Source of the DNA: Flexivirga alba
Lineage (GTDB): Bacteria > Actinomycetota > Actinomycetes > Actinomycetales > Dermatophilaceae
Length of the DNA stretch: 64,000 nt
Direction: 5' to 3'
Assembly (NCBI RefSeq): GCF_042661025.1
Contig: NZ_JBHSWH010000001.1
Coordinates: 930,001-994,000, forward strand
Shown here one piece after another: positions 29,108 through 38,951 of this stretch; position 1 is the stretch's first letter, and the number at the start of each line of letters is the position of its first letter. The notes below the pieces were generated by a model. The model saw only the letters and a program-made list of their open reading frames with translations, did no database searches and was not told where the DNA came from. A program made the translations under genes and the position numbers.

Positions 29108-32100
29108 GTGAAGATTCCCTCGTTACGGTCACGACGCCTGGCGCGCAGCGCCGGTGCCGCGATCGGGTCGGCGGCACTCGCCTCGGCCGCCGCTCTGATC
29201 ATCGTGCCGACCGCCGACGCAGCGCCCACCCTGGTGAGCGACCCCGCGTCCCTGGTCAACACCATCGTCGGCACCTCGGGTGCCGTCGACACCTTCCCCG
29301 GGCCCGCCGTGCCGTTCGGTATGACGCAGTGGAGCCCCGACACCTCACCCGATCGCCCCGCGGGCGGCGGCTACGAATACAACGACACCAGCCTGCGCGG
29401 CTTCAGCCTGACCCACATCTCGGGCCCGGGCTGCGGCGCCAGCGGCGACATCCCGATCCTGCCGGTCGTCGGCGACGTCGGCACCGACCCGGGCGGCCTC
29501 ACCACGCCATACACCCACGATGGCGAGAAAGCGACGGCCGGCTTCTACCAGGTCACCACCGGCAGCGGATCGAACGCCGTGACCACGGCACTCACGTCGA
29601 CCCAGCGCGCCGCGATCGGGAAGTTCACCTTCCCGCAGTCGACCGCCTCCAACCTCGTCGTCAAGCTGAACGGCGGCGCAAGTCAGGTCGACGGCACCAG
29701 TGCCACGGTCGTCGGCGCCAGCGAACTCGTCGGCTCGGTCACGTCCGGCCATTTCTGTGGTCAGAGCAGCAGCCTGGAGCACGACTACACGCTGCACTTC
29801 GACCTGAAATTCAACCAGCCGTTCACCGCAAACAGCTACGGCACCGCTGCCGGCGGCGGGCCCGCGGGCGAGGTCCTCACCTTCGACACGACGGCGGGTG
29901 CACCGGTGCTCGCCAAGGTGGGCATCTCCTACACGAACGCCGCGAACGCGACGGGCAACCTGACCACCGAGATCCCCGCCTGGGACTTCGACGGTGTCCA
30001 CAACGGCGCGAGCGCCGCGTGGAACAAGCTGCTCGGCAAGATCGAGATCGGCGGCGGCACGCACACCCAGCAGGCGCAGTTCTACACCGCGCTCTACCAC
30101 TCGCTGTTGCACCCGAACGTGTTCAGCGACGACAACGGCCAATACATGGGGTATGACGACAAGGTCCACCAGGTTGCGGCCGGTCACGACCAGTACGCGA
30201 ACTACTCCGGCTGGGACATCTACCGCAGCCAGGTGCAGCTCTCCGCGATGGTCGCGCCGGAGCAGACGAGCGACTCGATCACCTCGATGCTGAACGACTA
30301 TGACCAGACCGGAATGATGCCGAAGTGGGCGCTCAACAACGGTGAGAGCTATGTGATGGTCGGCGATCCCGCCGACCCGATCATCGCCGACGCCTACGCC
30401 TTCGGTGCACGTGACTTCGACGTCCAGCACGCGTTGACCGCCATGGTCGATGAGGCCACTCAGCCGAACAACAACCGGCCGGGTCAGCACACCCGTGACG
30501 TCTACGGCTACCTGCCGTATGACGCGAGCTACGCCTGCTGCAACTTCTACGGTCCGGTGTCGACGCAGCTGGAATACGACTCGGCCGACTACTCGATCGC
30601 GTCGTTGGCCCGGTCCATCGGCAACACCAGCACCTACACGAAGTTCGCCACCAAGGCGCAGGACTGGCAGAACACCTTCAACTCGGGCACCGGATACGTC
30701 CAGGCCAAGCTCGCCAACGGCCAGTGGGTCCCCGGATTCACCCTCCACGGGCACCGGCATGGTCGAGGGCACCTCCGCGCAGTACACCCCGATGGTGCCG
30801 TTCAACATCAAGACGCTGGCGACGGCGAAGGGCGGCAACGCGGCATACGGGAAGTACCTCGACAGCCTGTTCACCTCGATCGACCACCCGAGCGGCACCA
30901 ACGCCGACCTGTCGAACGAGCCGAGCATCGAGATCCCCTGGGAGTACGACTACATCGGCCAACCGTCGAAGACCCAGAAGGTCGTGCGGGACGCACAGCA
31001 GCAGCTGTACTTCGATGCGCCCGTCGGTCAGTTCGGCAACGACGACCTCGGCGCCATGAGCTCCTGGTATGTCTGGTCGAACCTCGGTATGTACCCGGAG
31101 ACCCCGGGCACCGACACCCTGGCGCTGGGCAGTCCGGTCTTCCCACTCACGGTGGTGCACCTCGCGAACGGCAGGACCACGACGATCACGGCACCCAATG
31201 CGGCGCCGAACGCGCCATACGTGCACGGCCTGAAGCTGAACGGCGGCACGTGGAACAAGCCGTGGACGACATACAGCACCTTCGGACAGGGCACGACACT
31301 CGCATTCGATCTCGGCACCACGCCGAACACGTCCTGGGGCTCGGCGGCGAAGAACGCTCCGCCGTCGGATGGCACGGGCCAGACACCGGTCTTCGCGTCG
31401 GCCACCCCGGCGAGCGCCATCCTGCAGCCCGGCAGTACAACGACCGCCAACGTGACCGTGACGAATGTCAGCGGCTCGACGCAGACGGTCGATTGGTCCG
31501 CTCACCCGATGAACGGCCTCTCCGTGAGCCCGACCCAGGGCTCGGTCAAGGTCAAGGCGGGCGCCACCGCGACGGCTCCGGTGAAGATCACCGCCTCGGC
31601 GAGTGCCGAGGGTCGCTACTCGGTCGGCCTCGACTTCTCGCTCGCCGGCGGCGGTGCACTTCCGTCGTCATCGATCGACGTCTCGGTCGCCAAGCCGGGT
31701 GAGGTGTGGCCGTTCTACACGAACGCCGGCATCACCGACGACGGCAACACCAACGCCGCGACGTATGACGGCGGGGGCTGGAGCTATTCGGCTCAGGCGT
31801 TGGCGGCGGGCGGGGTCACCCCCGGCTCGAGTGTGAGCGCTGACGGCATCGACTACACCTGGCCGAACGTCCCGGTCGCGACCCTCGACAACATCGAGGA
31901 GGCCGGCCAGACGATCCCGTTGTCGGTGCCCGCCAGCGCGACTCGCATCGGTCTGCTCGGCTCGGCGACCAACGCCGGGTCGTCGGGAGCGGGTGGCACG
32001 GTGACCGTCCACTACACCGACGGCACGTCGTCGACGTTCGACGCGATGTTCAGTGACTGGACGCTCGGCGGCGGTGGCGGCACTCCGGTGACCGGCAACG

Positions 32101-32384
32101 TGACCGCGATCAGCACGACCTATCGGAACGCCGGCGGCAACAACCAGGACAACGTGAAGACGTTCGTCTTCAGCGTGTCCGCCCCGCTGACCGCGGGCAA
32201 GACGGTCGCGAGCATCACGTTGCCATTGGCCAGCGGTGGTGACGCGCACGTCTTCGCCATCGGCTTCGACGGGACGACGACGGCGAGCTCGCAGTCCAAG
32301 ACCGCGGTGCCGCACGTCGCTCCGGCGAAGCCGGGCAAGGCCCAACCCGGGCACGTCGTGCCCAAGCCGAGTCCGCGGCGGTAG
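29108..32384 (+). CDS. Secreted GH92 alpha-1,2-mannosidase with C-terminal NEW3-type domain, frameshifted
   Basis: A 1,091-residue secreted mannosidase when one extra base is removed. A Sec signal with basic start (MKIPSLRSRRLARS) and AxA cleavage near residue 38 opens it. GH92 motifs include DTFPGPAVPFGMTQWSPDT, GFSLTHISGPGC, the acid region MVEGTSAQYTPMVPFN and the catalytic Asp pair in GNDDLGAMSSWYVW. After about residue 760 come a NEW3-type beta domain (SVSPTQGSVKVKAGATATAPV) and a further beta domain. The frame changes near 30730-30745, beside CCCC and CCC runs. It is controlled by the divergent LacI gene. Confidence 0.85.
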
Positions 32385-32406
32385 CGGTTCGGGAACACCC
32401 TCGGTC

Positions 32407-32433
32407 GGGGTGGTCGCCATCGGCGGCCACCCC
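32407..32433 (+). terminator. Terminator after GH92
   Basis: GGGGTGGTCGCC pairs with GGCGGCCACCCC across a 3-base loop, with one T-G wobble. It starts 23 bases after the GH92 stop. No T tract follows. Confidence 0.6.
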
Positions 32434-32613
32434 GGCCACCCGGGCCAAGCCGGCGAGAGGCGCGTCCAAAATTGGACACGTGACTTTCTTACGCAGCCCG
32501 GAGCGGGCCTGGTAAGCAAGTTACGATCTCGGCCTTCTGAGATCGCGGGAATTGCGCGTGCTTACGAATTCGTGGTGCGTGATCGCAGTTTCATGACGAG
32601 AGAGAAGTGACGG

Positions 32614-34371
32614 ATGCGCTGGACGAAGACGGTTGCACTGACCACTGCTGGGCTGACTGCAGTTTCACTGGCTGCGTGCGGCAGCGGCGGCCCATCGAGC
32701 AAGGGGAAGGGCGACAACAGCAACGTCAGATCCGCTTCGGCAGCTCAGACGAAGGCAGCGGTTGCCGCTTCCGACGCAGGCCTCCAAGGGCCGGCGCCGG
32801 CGGTACCGGGCGCGAAGAAGGGCGGCACGCTCTACCTCGACGACTCCTCGAATCCGCCGACCATGGACCCGTCGGGCATCTACTACACCGACTCAGGGCT
32901 GATCGCGGCGCAGTACCTCTTCCGAGCCTTGACGCAGTACAAGGTCGTGCATGGTCAGCAAGTGCTGGTCCCCGACCTCGCGACCAATGTCGGCACTCAA
33001 TCTGCGGACGGGCTCACCTGGACGTTCAAGATCAAGCCGGGGTTGAAATACTCCGACGGTTCACCGGTCAAGATCGAAGACTTCGCCTACGCGATCAAAC
33101 GGTCGTTCGCCACGGAGAGCGTCGCTGCCGACGGCACGACATACCAGATGCAATATCTCAAGGGCGGCAATACCTACAAGGGTCCGTTCAAGCAGCCGAA
33201 GGCGAACTTCCCGGGCGTCACGACCCAGGGCAACGACACGCTGGTCTTCCACCTGACCCAGAAGATGCCGTCGTTCAACTACTTCGCTTCCTTCCCGCAG
33301 TTCAGCCCGATCCCGCAGTCCAAGGACACCAAGAACGACTATCAGAAGCACCCGCTGACGACGGGGCCGTACGAGGTGTCGACATACAACATCGGCCAGA
33401 AGCTGGTCCTGACCCGCAATCCCAACTGGGCCCCGGCCTCGGACCCGGTGCGGCACAACTACCCGGACAAGATCCAGGTCAACTTCTCGATCAGCAATCT
33501 CCCGTCGCAGCAGCGGATCCTGGCCAACAGCGGGATCGGCGCCGACACCATCAACATCGGCGCGCTCGACGCGTCGCTGGCCTCCCAGGTCACCGGAGCC
33601 AAGAAGAACCAGTTCGTGATCGGACCCGGCTCGTGCGTCATGTATGTCGAGATGGACGACCGAAAGATCCCGCTGGACATCCGCAAGGCGATCGCCTACG
33701 CGTGGCCGTTCAACGAGATCCGCAAGGCCGGCGGCTTGTCGAACCTGGCTTACCAGCCGGCGACCACGTTCGACGCGCCCAGTCTGCAGGGTTACAAGAA
33801 ATACCCGGCGCTGCCCTACGCGAAGGGGCAGGGCAACGGGGACCCGGCCAAGGCCAAGGCGATGCTGAAGAAGGCGAACAAGCTCGGCTTCCAGCTGTCC
33901 TACTACTACATCAGCGACGACCCGGCAAAGGTCGCGGCCAACAACGCGCGGAAGGCGGGCCTGGAGAAGGCCGGCTTCACGGTGAAGGACATCCCACTGG
34001 CGAAGGCCGAGTACACCAAGAAGATCGGCGAAGGGAACGCACCGGTCAACATGGGGCAGGGCACACCTGGTTGGTGCTACGACTGGCCGACCGGTGACTC
34101 GGTCTACCCCGTCCTGTTCAACGGCGCCTACATCGACCAGGGCGGCGGTGTCGGCATGTTCAAGAACGCCGCCGTCAATGCGCAGATGGCCAAGACCAGC
34201 GCGATGGACCCGGCGAAGGCTGCCCCGAAGTGGGCCGCGCTGGACCAGGAGCTGATGACCAAGTATTTCCCGAGCCTGCCGGACTACTACACGATGAGCA
34301 CCCTGACCTTCGGACGGAACGTGAACAACGTCGTGCTGAACAGCATGTCGCAGGTGTGGTTGTCGAACTGA
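32614..34371 (+). CDS. Solute-binding lipoprotein of an oligopeptide-type ABC transporter
   Basis: A 585-residue SBP_bac_5 (DppA/OppA-type) protein. The lipobox SLAAC places the lipidated Cys at residue 22, after a Ser/Lys-rich linker. The fold is visible in KKGGTLYLDDSSNPPTMDPS, LVPDLATNVGTQSADGLTWT and LKYSDGSPVKIEDFAYAIKR. The C-terminal segment includes WCYDWPTGDSVYPVLFNG. It should deliver a peptide or similar solute to a membrane permease, but no permease or ATPase gene is adjacent, so it is an orphan here. Its upstream region is unusually AT-rich for this window. Confidence 0.88.
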   Translation: MRWTKTVALTTAGLTAVSLAACGSGGPSSKGKGDNSNVRSASAAQTKAAVAASDAGLQGPAPAVPGAKKGGTLYLDDSSNPPTMDPSGIYYTDSGLIAAQYLFRALTQYKVVHGQQVLVPDLATNVGTQSADGLTWTFKIKPGLKYSDGSPVKIEDFAYAIKRSFATESVAADGTTYQMQYLKGGNTYKGPFKQPKANFPGVTTQGNDTLVFHLTQKMPSFNYFASFPQFSPIPQSKDTKNDYQKHPLTTGPYEVSTYNIGQKLVLTRNPNWAPASDPVRHNYPDKIQVNFSISNLPSQQRILANSGIGADTINIGALDASLASQVTGAKKNQFVIGPGSCVMYVEMDDRKIPLDIRKAIAYAWPFNEIRKAGGLSNLAYQPATTFDAPSLQGYKKYPALPYAKGQGNGDPAKAKAMLKKANKLGFQLSYYYISDDPAKVAANNARKAGLEKAGFTVKDIPLAKAEYTKKIGEGNAPVNMGQGTPGWCYDWPTGDSVYPVLFNGAYIDQGGGVGMFKNAAVNAQMAKTSAMDPAKAAPKWAALDQELMTKYFPSLPDYYTMSTLTFGRNVNNVVLNSMSQVWLSN

Positions 34372-34417
34372 CTGATCGGCCCGGTTTCGTCGGCCGAGGC
34401 CGTGCTTGGGGTCGTAG

Positions 34418-34786
34418 TTATGGGGAAGGCAGTTTGAGCTGCGCGGGCCAGTCCGTGGGCTCGCTGCCTTCCCGGACGTAGACGCCTGGCCAGTGCGAGT
34501 CGACGACGGCGATCGCGACGTCGGCGTCGACCCCGCGGAGCTTGTGTATGGCGGCGTGGTCGACAACCTCCCGATCACAACCGACGACGTCTCCAGTGCC
34601 GAGCACCGCCGCCTCCGCCGGGGCCGATTGTCTGACCAAGTTGTGTCCGCGAAAAGTCTTGTTCTGAAAGACGATTCGGGCGTTACATTCGCCCTGGAGG
34701 GAGCCACTCGATTCGGAGCCACAGCCCGCGAGCAGCAACAGCGAAGCCACCAGCACTCCGCCGCCAATCCGTGCCGTCGTCGACAT
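34418..34786 (-). CDS. Small lipoprotein (DUF6281-like)
   Basis: A 122-residue lipoprotein with lipobox LLLAGC, lipidated Cys at residue 22, then a short Ser/Gly linker. The mature part begins CNARIVFQNKTFRGHNLVRQ and contains a second and third Cys in GECNARI and VVGCDREV, which could form a disulfide. It ends with a beta strand containing HWPGVYVREG. The similarity to the actinobacterial DUF6281 lipoproteins is from memory and the function is unknown. The longer upstream frame has no signal sequence at its start and is rejected. Confidence 0.7.
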   Translation of the reverse strand: MSTTARIGGGVLVASLLLLAGCGSESSGSLQGECNARIVFQNKTFRGHNLVRQSAPAEAAVLGTGDVVGCDREVVDHAAIHKLRGVDADVAIAVVDSHWPGVYVREGSEPTDWPAQLKLPSP

Positions 34787-34856
34787 ACGGTCAGTATCGA
34801 CCGTGGTTCCGTCATCCACCGGGACCGTCACCGACCTGCAACGCGCGGGCGACGGC

Positions 34857-35318
34857 TCAGCCGACGGTCGTCGCCGCCCCCGGCCCGGGGAGGACGTCGA
34901 CGTCGTCGGCATGCATCGGGCCACCGCAGCTACTGCAGCGGGAGTCGACCTGCGCGATCTGGCCGCATGCGTGGTGGCGATACAACACGGGCGGCCCAGC
35001 CTCGCCCGCCAGCCAGTGGTCGCCCCACCGGACCATGACCATCAGCACGTCCAGCAGCTCAGTCCCCTTCTTCGTGAGGTGATATTCGAAGCGGGGGCGT
35101 GCGCCATACGGCCGGCGTTCGAGCACCTCCTGCTCGACCAGGTGGTTCAGCCGTTCGGTGAGAACCTTGCGGGAGATGCCAAGGTCTGCTTGCAGCTGAT
35201 CGAAGCGCCGGATGCCGACCCAGATGTCGCGGACGATCAAGGCCGACCAGGGCTCTCCGATCACGTCCCAGGTGCGGGCGATCGAGCAGGCCATCTCACC
35301 GAACTGGGTGCGTTGCAT
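34857..35318 (-). CDS. HxlR-family transcriptional regulator
   Basis: A 153-residue winged-helix regulator. The HxlR signature is CSIARTWDVIGEPWSALIVRDIW, followed by RFDQLQADLGISRKVLTERLNHLVEQEVLERR and the wing FEYHLTKKGTELLDVLMVM. The C-terminus has two CxxC-like pairs (HHACGQIAQVDSRCSSCGGP), suggesting a small zinc ribbon often seen in actinobacterial HxlR proteins. It diverges from the DHFR-like gene, and two palindromes between them are candidate operators. Confidence 0.88.
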   Translation of the reverse strand: MQRTQFGEMACSIARTWDVIGEPWSALIVRDIWVGIRRFDQLQADLGISRKVLTERLNHLVEQEVLERRPYGARPRFEYHLTKKGTELLDVLMVMVRWGDHWLAGEAGPPVLYRHHACGQIAQVDSRCSSCGGPMHADDVDVLPGPGAATTVG

Positions 35319-35322
35319 GGGA

Positions 35323-35354
35323 CCAAGTTATCACTTGGGGTTCCCTTAAGGAAC
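35323..35354. promoter_or_regulatory. Two adjacent palindromes in the hxlR/DHFR divergent region
   Basis: CCAAGT-TATC-ACTTGG (35323-35338) and GTTCC-CTTAA-GGAAC (35340-35354) are both perfect. They begin 5 bases upstream of the hxlR start codon and lie in the only space from which both genes can be transcribed. This suits an HxlR operator. Confidence 0.55.
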
Positions 35355-35405
35355 TAAGTGCGCTAGCGTCTACGTCTCTTCACGGAACCCCCGAAAGGAA
35401 ACGTC

Positions 35406-35963
35406 ATGAGCAAGGTCATAGCGGCCCTGGCGGTCTCGGTCGACGGCTACATCACCGGCAGTAACCCTCGACCGGGCCACGGTCTCGGCGCGGGCGGCGT
35501 GCTTTTCGATTGGTATGGCGACACCGGCAACGCCGCCACCTACCAGCAACTCGTCGACCGCGTGGGCGCGGTGGTGACCGGACGCACGACATACGACGAC
35601 TGCGAGGGTTTCGGCGGCGGCAGCCCGCACCCGACGGCCCCGATGGTTGTGGTCAGCCACCGCCCGCAGCCGGCGGAGTATGTCGACTCGCAGCGCCAGA
35701 TCTTCGCTACTTCGATCGGGGACGGCATCGCGCGAGGAAAGGAACTCGCAGGCGGAAAGGACGTCGGCATCCAGGGCGGCGTCACCGCGACCGCCGCGAT
35801 CGAAGCGGGCCTGGTCGACGAGGTCATCCTGCATCAGGTGCCGGTCCTGCTCGGTGACGGCCGGCCGTTCTTCGGACAACTCTCCGAGCAGGTTCCGCTC
35901 ACGCTCATTGACACCGTCGCTGGCGCCGGTGTCACCCACCTCCACTACCGAATCTCGAAGTGA
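35406..35963 (+). CDS. Dihydrofolate-reductase-like (RibD C-terminal) reductase
   Basis: A 185-residue NADPH-type reductase of the DHFR/RibD fold. The opening KVIAALAVSVDGYITG, the central VVTGRTTYDD and the LIDTVAGAGVTHLHYR end are typical. GGVTATAAIEAGLVDEVILHQVPVLLGDGRPFF contains the cofactor-binding Gly segment. These proteins in actinobacteria are often paired with HxlR regulators and their substrates are unknown. The GAAAGGAAACGTC leader supports the ATG. Its stop overlaps the next gene's GTG start. Confidence 0.87.
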   Translation: MSKVIAALAVSVDGYITGSNPRPGHGLGAGGVLFDWYGDTGNAATYQQLVDRVGAVVTGRTTYDDCEGFGGGSPHPTAPMVVVSHRPQPAEYVDSQRQIFATSIGDGIARGKELAGGKDVGIQGGVTATAAIEAGLVDEVILHQVPVLLGDGRPFFGQLSEQVPLTLIDTVAGAGVTHLHYRISK

Positions 35964-36354
35964 GGATCACGACGATGCTCAGCAACGACCTCCGCTCCGC
36001 CCTGGACGGCACCCCGATCGCCCATCTCGCGACGACCCTGCCCGACGGCGCACCCCACTCGGTCCCCGTGTGGATCGGCACCGTCGGCGACCGGGTTGCG
36101 ATCATGACCGGGCCCGACTCCCGCAAGGCGCGCAATCTGCGCCGCGATCCCAGGGTCGCGATCTCGCTCACGCCACCCGACGAGCCGTTCTCGCCCGTCA
36201 TACTCCGCGGTCGCGTCGTCGAGTGGCTGGACGGCGAGCAGGGTGGCAGGTGGTCGACGAGATCTCGACCAAATACACCGGCGGCCCGTATGGGCGCGAT
36301 GTCGAACGGGTCATCGGGCTGATCGAGGTTGACCACCACCAGATCGGAATGTGA
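35960..36354 (+). CDS. PPOX-class F420-dependent flavin/deazaflavin enzyme, frameshifted
   Basis: Two frames combine into a 131-residue split-beta-barrel protein, a normal size for the PPOX/F420 oxidoreductase family. The first gives LDGTPIAHLATTLPDGAPHSVPVW, RKARNLRRDPRVAISL and RGRVVEWLDGEQ. The second continues WQVVDEISTKYTGGPYGRDV and closes VIGLIEVDHHQIGM. The break is at GGG 36241-36243; one more G restores the frame. The family uses F420, FMN or heme-like ligands. The GTG start overlaps the DHFR-like stop, so both are one operon. ATG 35975 is an alternative start. Confidence 0.8.
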
Positions 36355-36589
36355 GGACGGCCCGTGGCGGAGTCGCAGTATTGGGACGACCATGTCCCAC
36401 CCGCCGTAGACTTTCTGAACGGCCCGACGACGAGCCGCCCGGACGGCCATGTCCGGTGAATGAGGTGATTCGTCAGTGACCGGGCCAGTACGCCGAGCCG
36501 CTCCGCGCGCCGAGACCGCAGCGAGGCTGGCGACCGTGAGCGACGCTGTAGCCGAGCGCCATACAGGCAAGTTGGCGAGCGGCAATCAC

Positions 36590-37495
36590 GTGGAGTTGCG
36601 GCAGTTGCGCTACTTCCTGACCCTGGCCGAGGAGTTGCATTTCGGCCGCGCAGCAGCGCGCGAGCACATCGTGCAATCCGCCTTGAGCCAGCAGATCCAG
36701 CGGCTGGAACGAGCGCTCGGTGTGACCTTGGTGGAGCGCACTACCCACTACGTCCGCCTCACCCGCGCCGGCGAAGCCCTGGTCGCCGAGGCGCCCACTG
36801 TCCTGCGGGCGGTGGATCGGGCCGTCGCAGCTGCGCAAACCGCCGGCGCAGACACCGAGGTCCTGGCCGTGGCCGTCGGTGACTCGAGCCTGGACTCCAT
36901 GCCGCAGGTGCTGCGCAACGTGCAGTACAACCATCCCGGCCTGGTGGTGCACCGTCTGGAGGCGACTGTCACCGCCCAGTACCGGATGCTGGCCGAAGGC
37001 TCTCTCGATGTCGGCTTCGGCAACGCCGCGAACGCCCCGCCCGGAGTGGTCTCCGAGCTGATCCGACTCGACCCGCTGGGTGTGCTGGTCCGGGAGGGGA
37101 ACCCGATCGCAGGCGCAGACAGCACCGTCCTGGCGGCCCTGGCCGGCGTGCCGTTGGTGCTCGCCGACGACTCTCAGGCCCCCGAGTTCAATGCGTTCCT
37201 GGTCGCAGCTTGTGAGGCTGCCGGCTTCGAGCCCAGGCGGTACCACGGCACCGTGCAGAGCATCCGCGCCGCGGCATACCTGGTCGCCGAGGACGACTGC
37301 GCGGCGGTGGTCCCACGGTCCTGCGACCTGCTCATGCCCGGCCTTCGGTGGGTCCAGTTCTCGCCTCCGATCCTCTACCCGTGGTTCCTGCTGTCACGGT
37401 CCGGCGACTCCCGCTGGGCAGTGCGTTCGGTGCACGAGTCCGCGCATGGTCTGGCCGCCAAACTTGGCTGGCTCGCTGGTGATCAGCCGATCTGA
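36590..37495 (+). CDS. LysR-family transcriptional regulator
   Basis: A 301-residue regulator. The helix-turn-helix lies in residues 1-60: VELRQLRYFLTLAEELHFGR, then VQSALSQQIQRLERALGVTL. The sensor domain follows (VLAVAVGDSSLDSMPQVLRN through VPLVLADDSQAPEFNAF). The start is set at the GTG coding for the V of VELRQLRYF, where the family begins; the upstream frame is non-family sequence. The upstream 235 bp (36355-36589) hold at most a 31-codon frame from a GTG at 36364 that cannot be confirmed. No divergent target is present. Confidence 0.85.
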   Translation: MELRQLRYFLTLAEELHFGRAAAREHIVQSALSQQIQRLERALGVTLVERTTHYVRLTRAGEALVAEAPTVLRAVDRAVAAAQTAGADTEVLAVAVGDSSLDSMPQVLRNVQYNHPGLVVHRLEATVTAQYRMLAEGSLDVGFGNAANAPPGVVSELIRLDPLGVLVREGNPIAGADSTVLAALAGVPLVLADDSQAPEFNAFLVAACEAAGFEPRRYHGTVQSIRAAAYLVAEDDCAAVVPRSCDLLMPGLRWVQFSPPILYPWFLLSRSGDSRWAVRSVHESAHGLAAKLGWLAGDQPI

Positions 37496-37577
37496 TCGGT
37501 TGTGTTCCGTGTGCGGCTTTCCGTTGTGTGTCAACGCTGGTTTGCTGGTCGACATATCGAACGGAGCGGGGTGGGTC

Positions 37578-37838
37578 ATGCCACGGTTCGAAGGCGCATC
37601 GGGTTGGCCGGGGGCACAGAGCGCCCTGGACCGTGTATGGCGTGCGTTGAGTGTCTTGTTCACAGCGGGCGTCGAGCTGCAAGAGCGCCTACTGCTGATC
37701 AACCGGCCGTGGGAAGAGGAGTTGCTGCACTGGGGTGAAGACGCGCGTTTGCACGGAGCAATTGCGCCGCCTCCCGGCCAGCACAGCACCACCAGCACTG
37801 GGTGGTGCCTCGGCACCCACCGCCGAGTTCAGTTCTGA
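37578..37838 (+). CDS. Small conserved-looking protein (86 residues)
   Basis: An 86-residue protein. The middle, VELQERLLLINRPWEEELLHW, followed by LHGAIAPPPG, resembles small actinobacterial proteins I have seen annotated only as hypothetical. The preceding helix ALDRVWRALSVLFTAG is amphipathic. No signal or span. Its last ten bases overlap the end of a tiny membrane gene on the other strand. The recognition is from memory without a named family. Confidence 0.55.
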   Translation: MPRFEGASGWPGAQSALDRVWRALSVLFTAGVELQERLLLINRPWEEELLHWGEDARLHGAIAPPPGQHSTTSTGWCLGTHRRVQF

Positions 37839-37939
37839 CCCTGACCGCGCAACGGCTTCTCCTTCGGCTCATCCAGGTGTCGCTCCAGCAGGTACATCAG
37901 GAACGGCAACGCGCCGATCAGCAGGAGCATCGCCACCAT
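37829..37939 (-). CDS. 36-residue single-span membrane protein
   Basis: On the minus strand, ATG 37939 is preceded by GAAGGGG with about eight bases of spacing. The protein is MVAMLLLIGALPFLMYLLER followed by a charged tail HLDEPKEKPLRGQGQN. One hydrophobic helix with a charged cytosolic tail is typical of small actinobacterial membrane proteins. In-frame ATGs 21 and 33 bases upstream (37960, 37972) are weaker starts. It converges with, and overlaps by ten bases, the gene ending at 37838. Confidence 0.5.
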   Translation of the reverse strand: MVAMLLLIGALPFLMYLLERHLDEPKEKPLRGQGQN

Positions 37940-38060
37940 GATCTCGACCCCTTCATCCATCCCGAAACGCATCACGCACCACTGCTCCCCTTCGACAAGC
38001 CTTCACTGGATGACCTGAAGGAGGCTTCGGCGCTCGCGGGTGATACCTCATGTGGCGTGC

Positions 38061-38095
38061 GTCTGGGGTGATGCCAGACGTGCGCTATGGCGCAC
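38061..38095. terminator. Two tandem hairpins
   Basis: GTCTGG-N7-CCAGAC (38061-38079) is followed immediately by GTGCGC-TATG-GCGCAC (38080-38095). They lie about 110 bp downstream of the YbjQ-type gene, whose transcription runs towards them. A terminator role is inferred. The rest of 37973-38206 shows no convincing gene. Confidence 0.4.
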
Positions 38096-38206
38096 GGGTG
38101 GCATAGCGCCGGTTGCGTTGGCGGTCAGACCGGGAGGACTGCACGCTCGGCTCGCTCGCGAGCGAGATCATCAAGACCGACCTGGACGTGCACGACGCGC
38201 TGATCC

Positions 38207-38809
38207 TCACGCCTGTGGCAGCTGCTCGACCACGATCGCCGTCCCGCTGGCGGTCACACCGAAGACGTACGGGTGATAGTTGGTGTTGTTTCCAACGCCC
38301 GAGGACTTCGGGTCGACCGTCAGGTAGTCGAAGTCGACCCCGATGACGGCGTTGCACTCCAGGGCGTAAGCGGCTTCCTTGACCTGAGTGAGCGCATTCT
38401 GCCGGAGTTGGCTCATCGACGACATGAGGCCGTCTCCCACCCCGGTCGACCGGCCGAACACGCCCGATGTCCGCTGGAACTGCACGGCATCGTCTCCGGA
38501 GACATACCCCGCATATCTGGTGATCTGGTAACCCTCGAAGTTGAAACCGGTCGTCACCAGCATCGCGTCCATCGCCTCCTGCTTCAGGCCCGCAGCTCGA
38601 TCCCGCTCGGACGCCTCGCGGGCCGTCCGCTCCTTCTGCTGCACCAGGTATTGCTTGAACGCGAGCACGATCTCGTCGACGTTCTGACCGTCGGTCAGCT
38701 CGAGACCGCCCATCATCCCCGACTTGTAGGCATACCAGGACTTCCTCAGCCAGCGCTCGAACGCGGCACCGTCGACGCCATACATCCTGACGATCTCTTT
38801 GGTCTTCAT
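38207..38809 (-). CDS. YbjQ/heavy-metal-binding (DUF74) domain protein with N-terminal helical domain
   Basis: A 200-residue soluble protein. Residues 1-90 are helical and charged (KTKEIVRMYGVDGAAFERWL through EASERDRAAGLKQEAMDAML). Residues 90-200 form a YbjQ-type domain: TTGFNFEGYQITRYAGYVSG, FGRSTGVGDGL, KEAAYALECNAVIGVDFDYL and TASGTAIVVEQL. YbjQ proteins are pentameric small folds annotated as heavy-metal-binding, with no proven role. AGGAGGAG lies before the ATG. Confidence 0.8.
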   Translation of the reverse strand: MKTKEIVRMYGVDGAAFERWLRKSWYAYKSGMMGGLELTDGQNVDEIVLAFKQYLVQQKERTAREASERDRAAGLKQEAMDAMLVTTGFNFEGYQITRYAGYVSGDDAVQFQRTSGVFGRSTGVGDGLMSSMSQLRQNALTQVKEAAYALECNAVIGVDFDYLTVDPKSSGVGNNTNYHPYVFGVTASGTAIVVEQLPQA

Positions 38810-38951
38810 GCGCGCTCCTCCTCAGAGACGATGAGCAAGATAAGCACGCCGCGCCGCGCCAGGTCCCGATTTCGGCATTCGTCACGCGTGGCGCCGGCCG
38901 GCTCGAGCGCGACGACCCACTGGCGAGGAGCTCTCGCATAGGGTCACGACT

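Noticed and set aside
36364..36459. A 31-codon frame from a GTG downstream of the PPOX gene
   Set aside because: It has GAGG upstream but no recognisable similarity, and it is too short to support alone.
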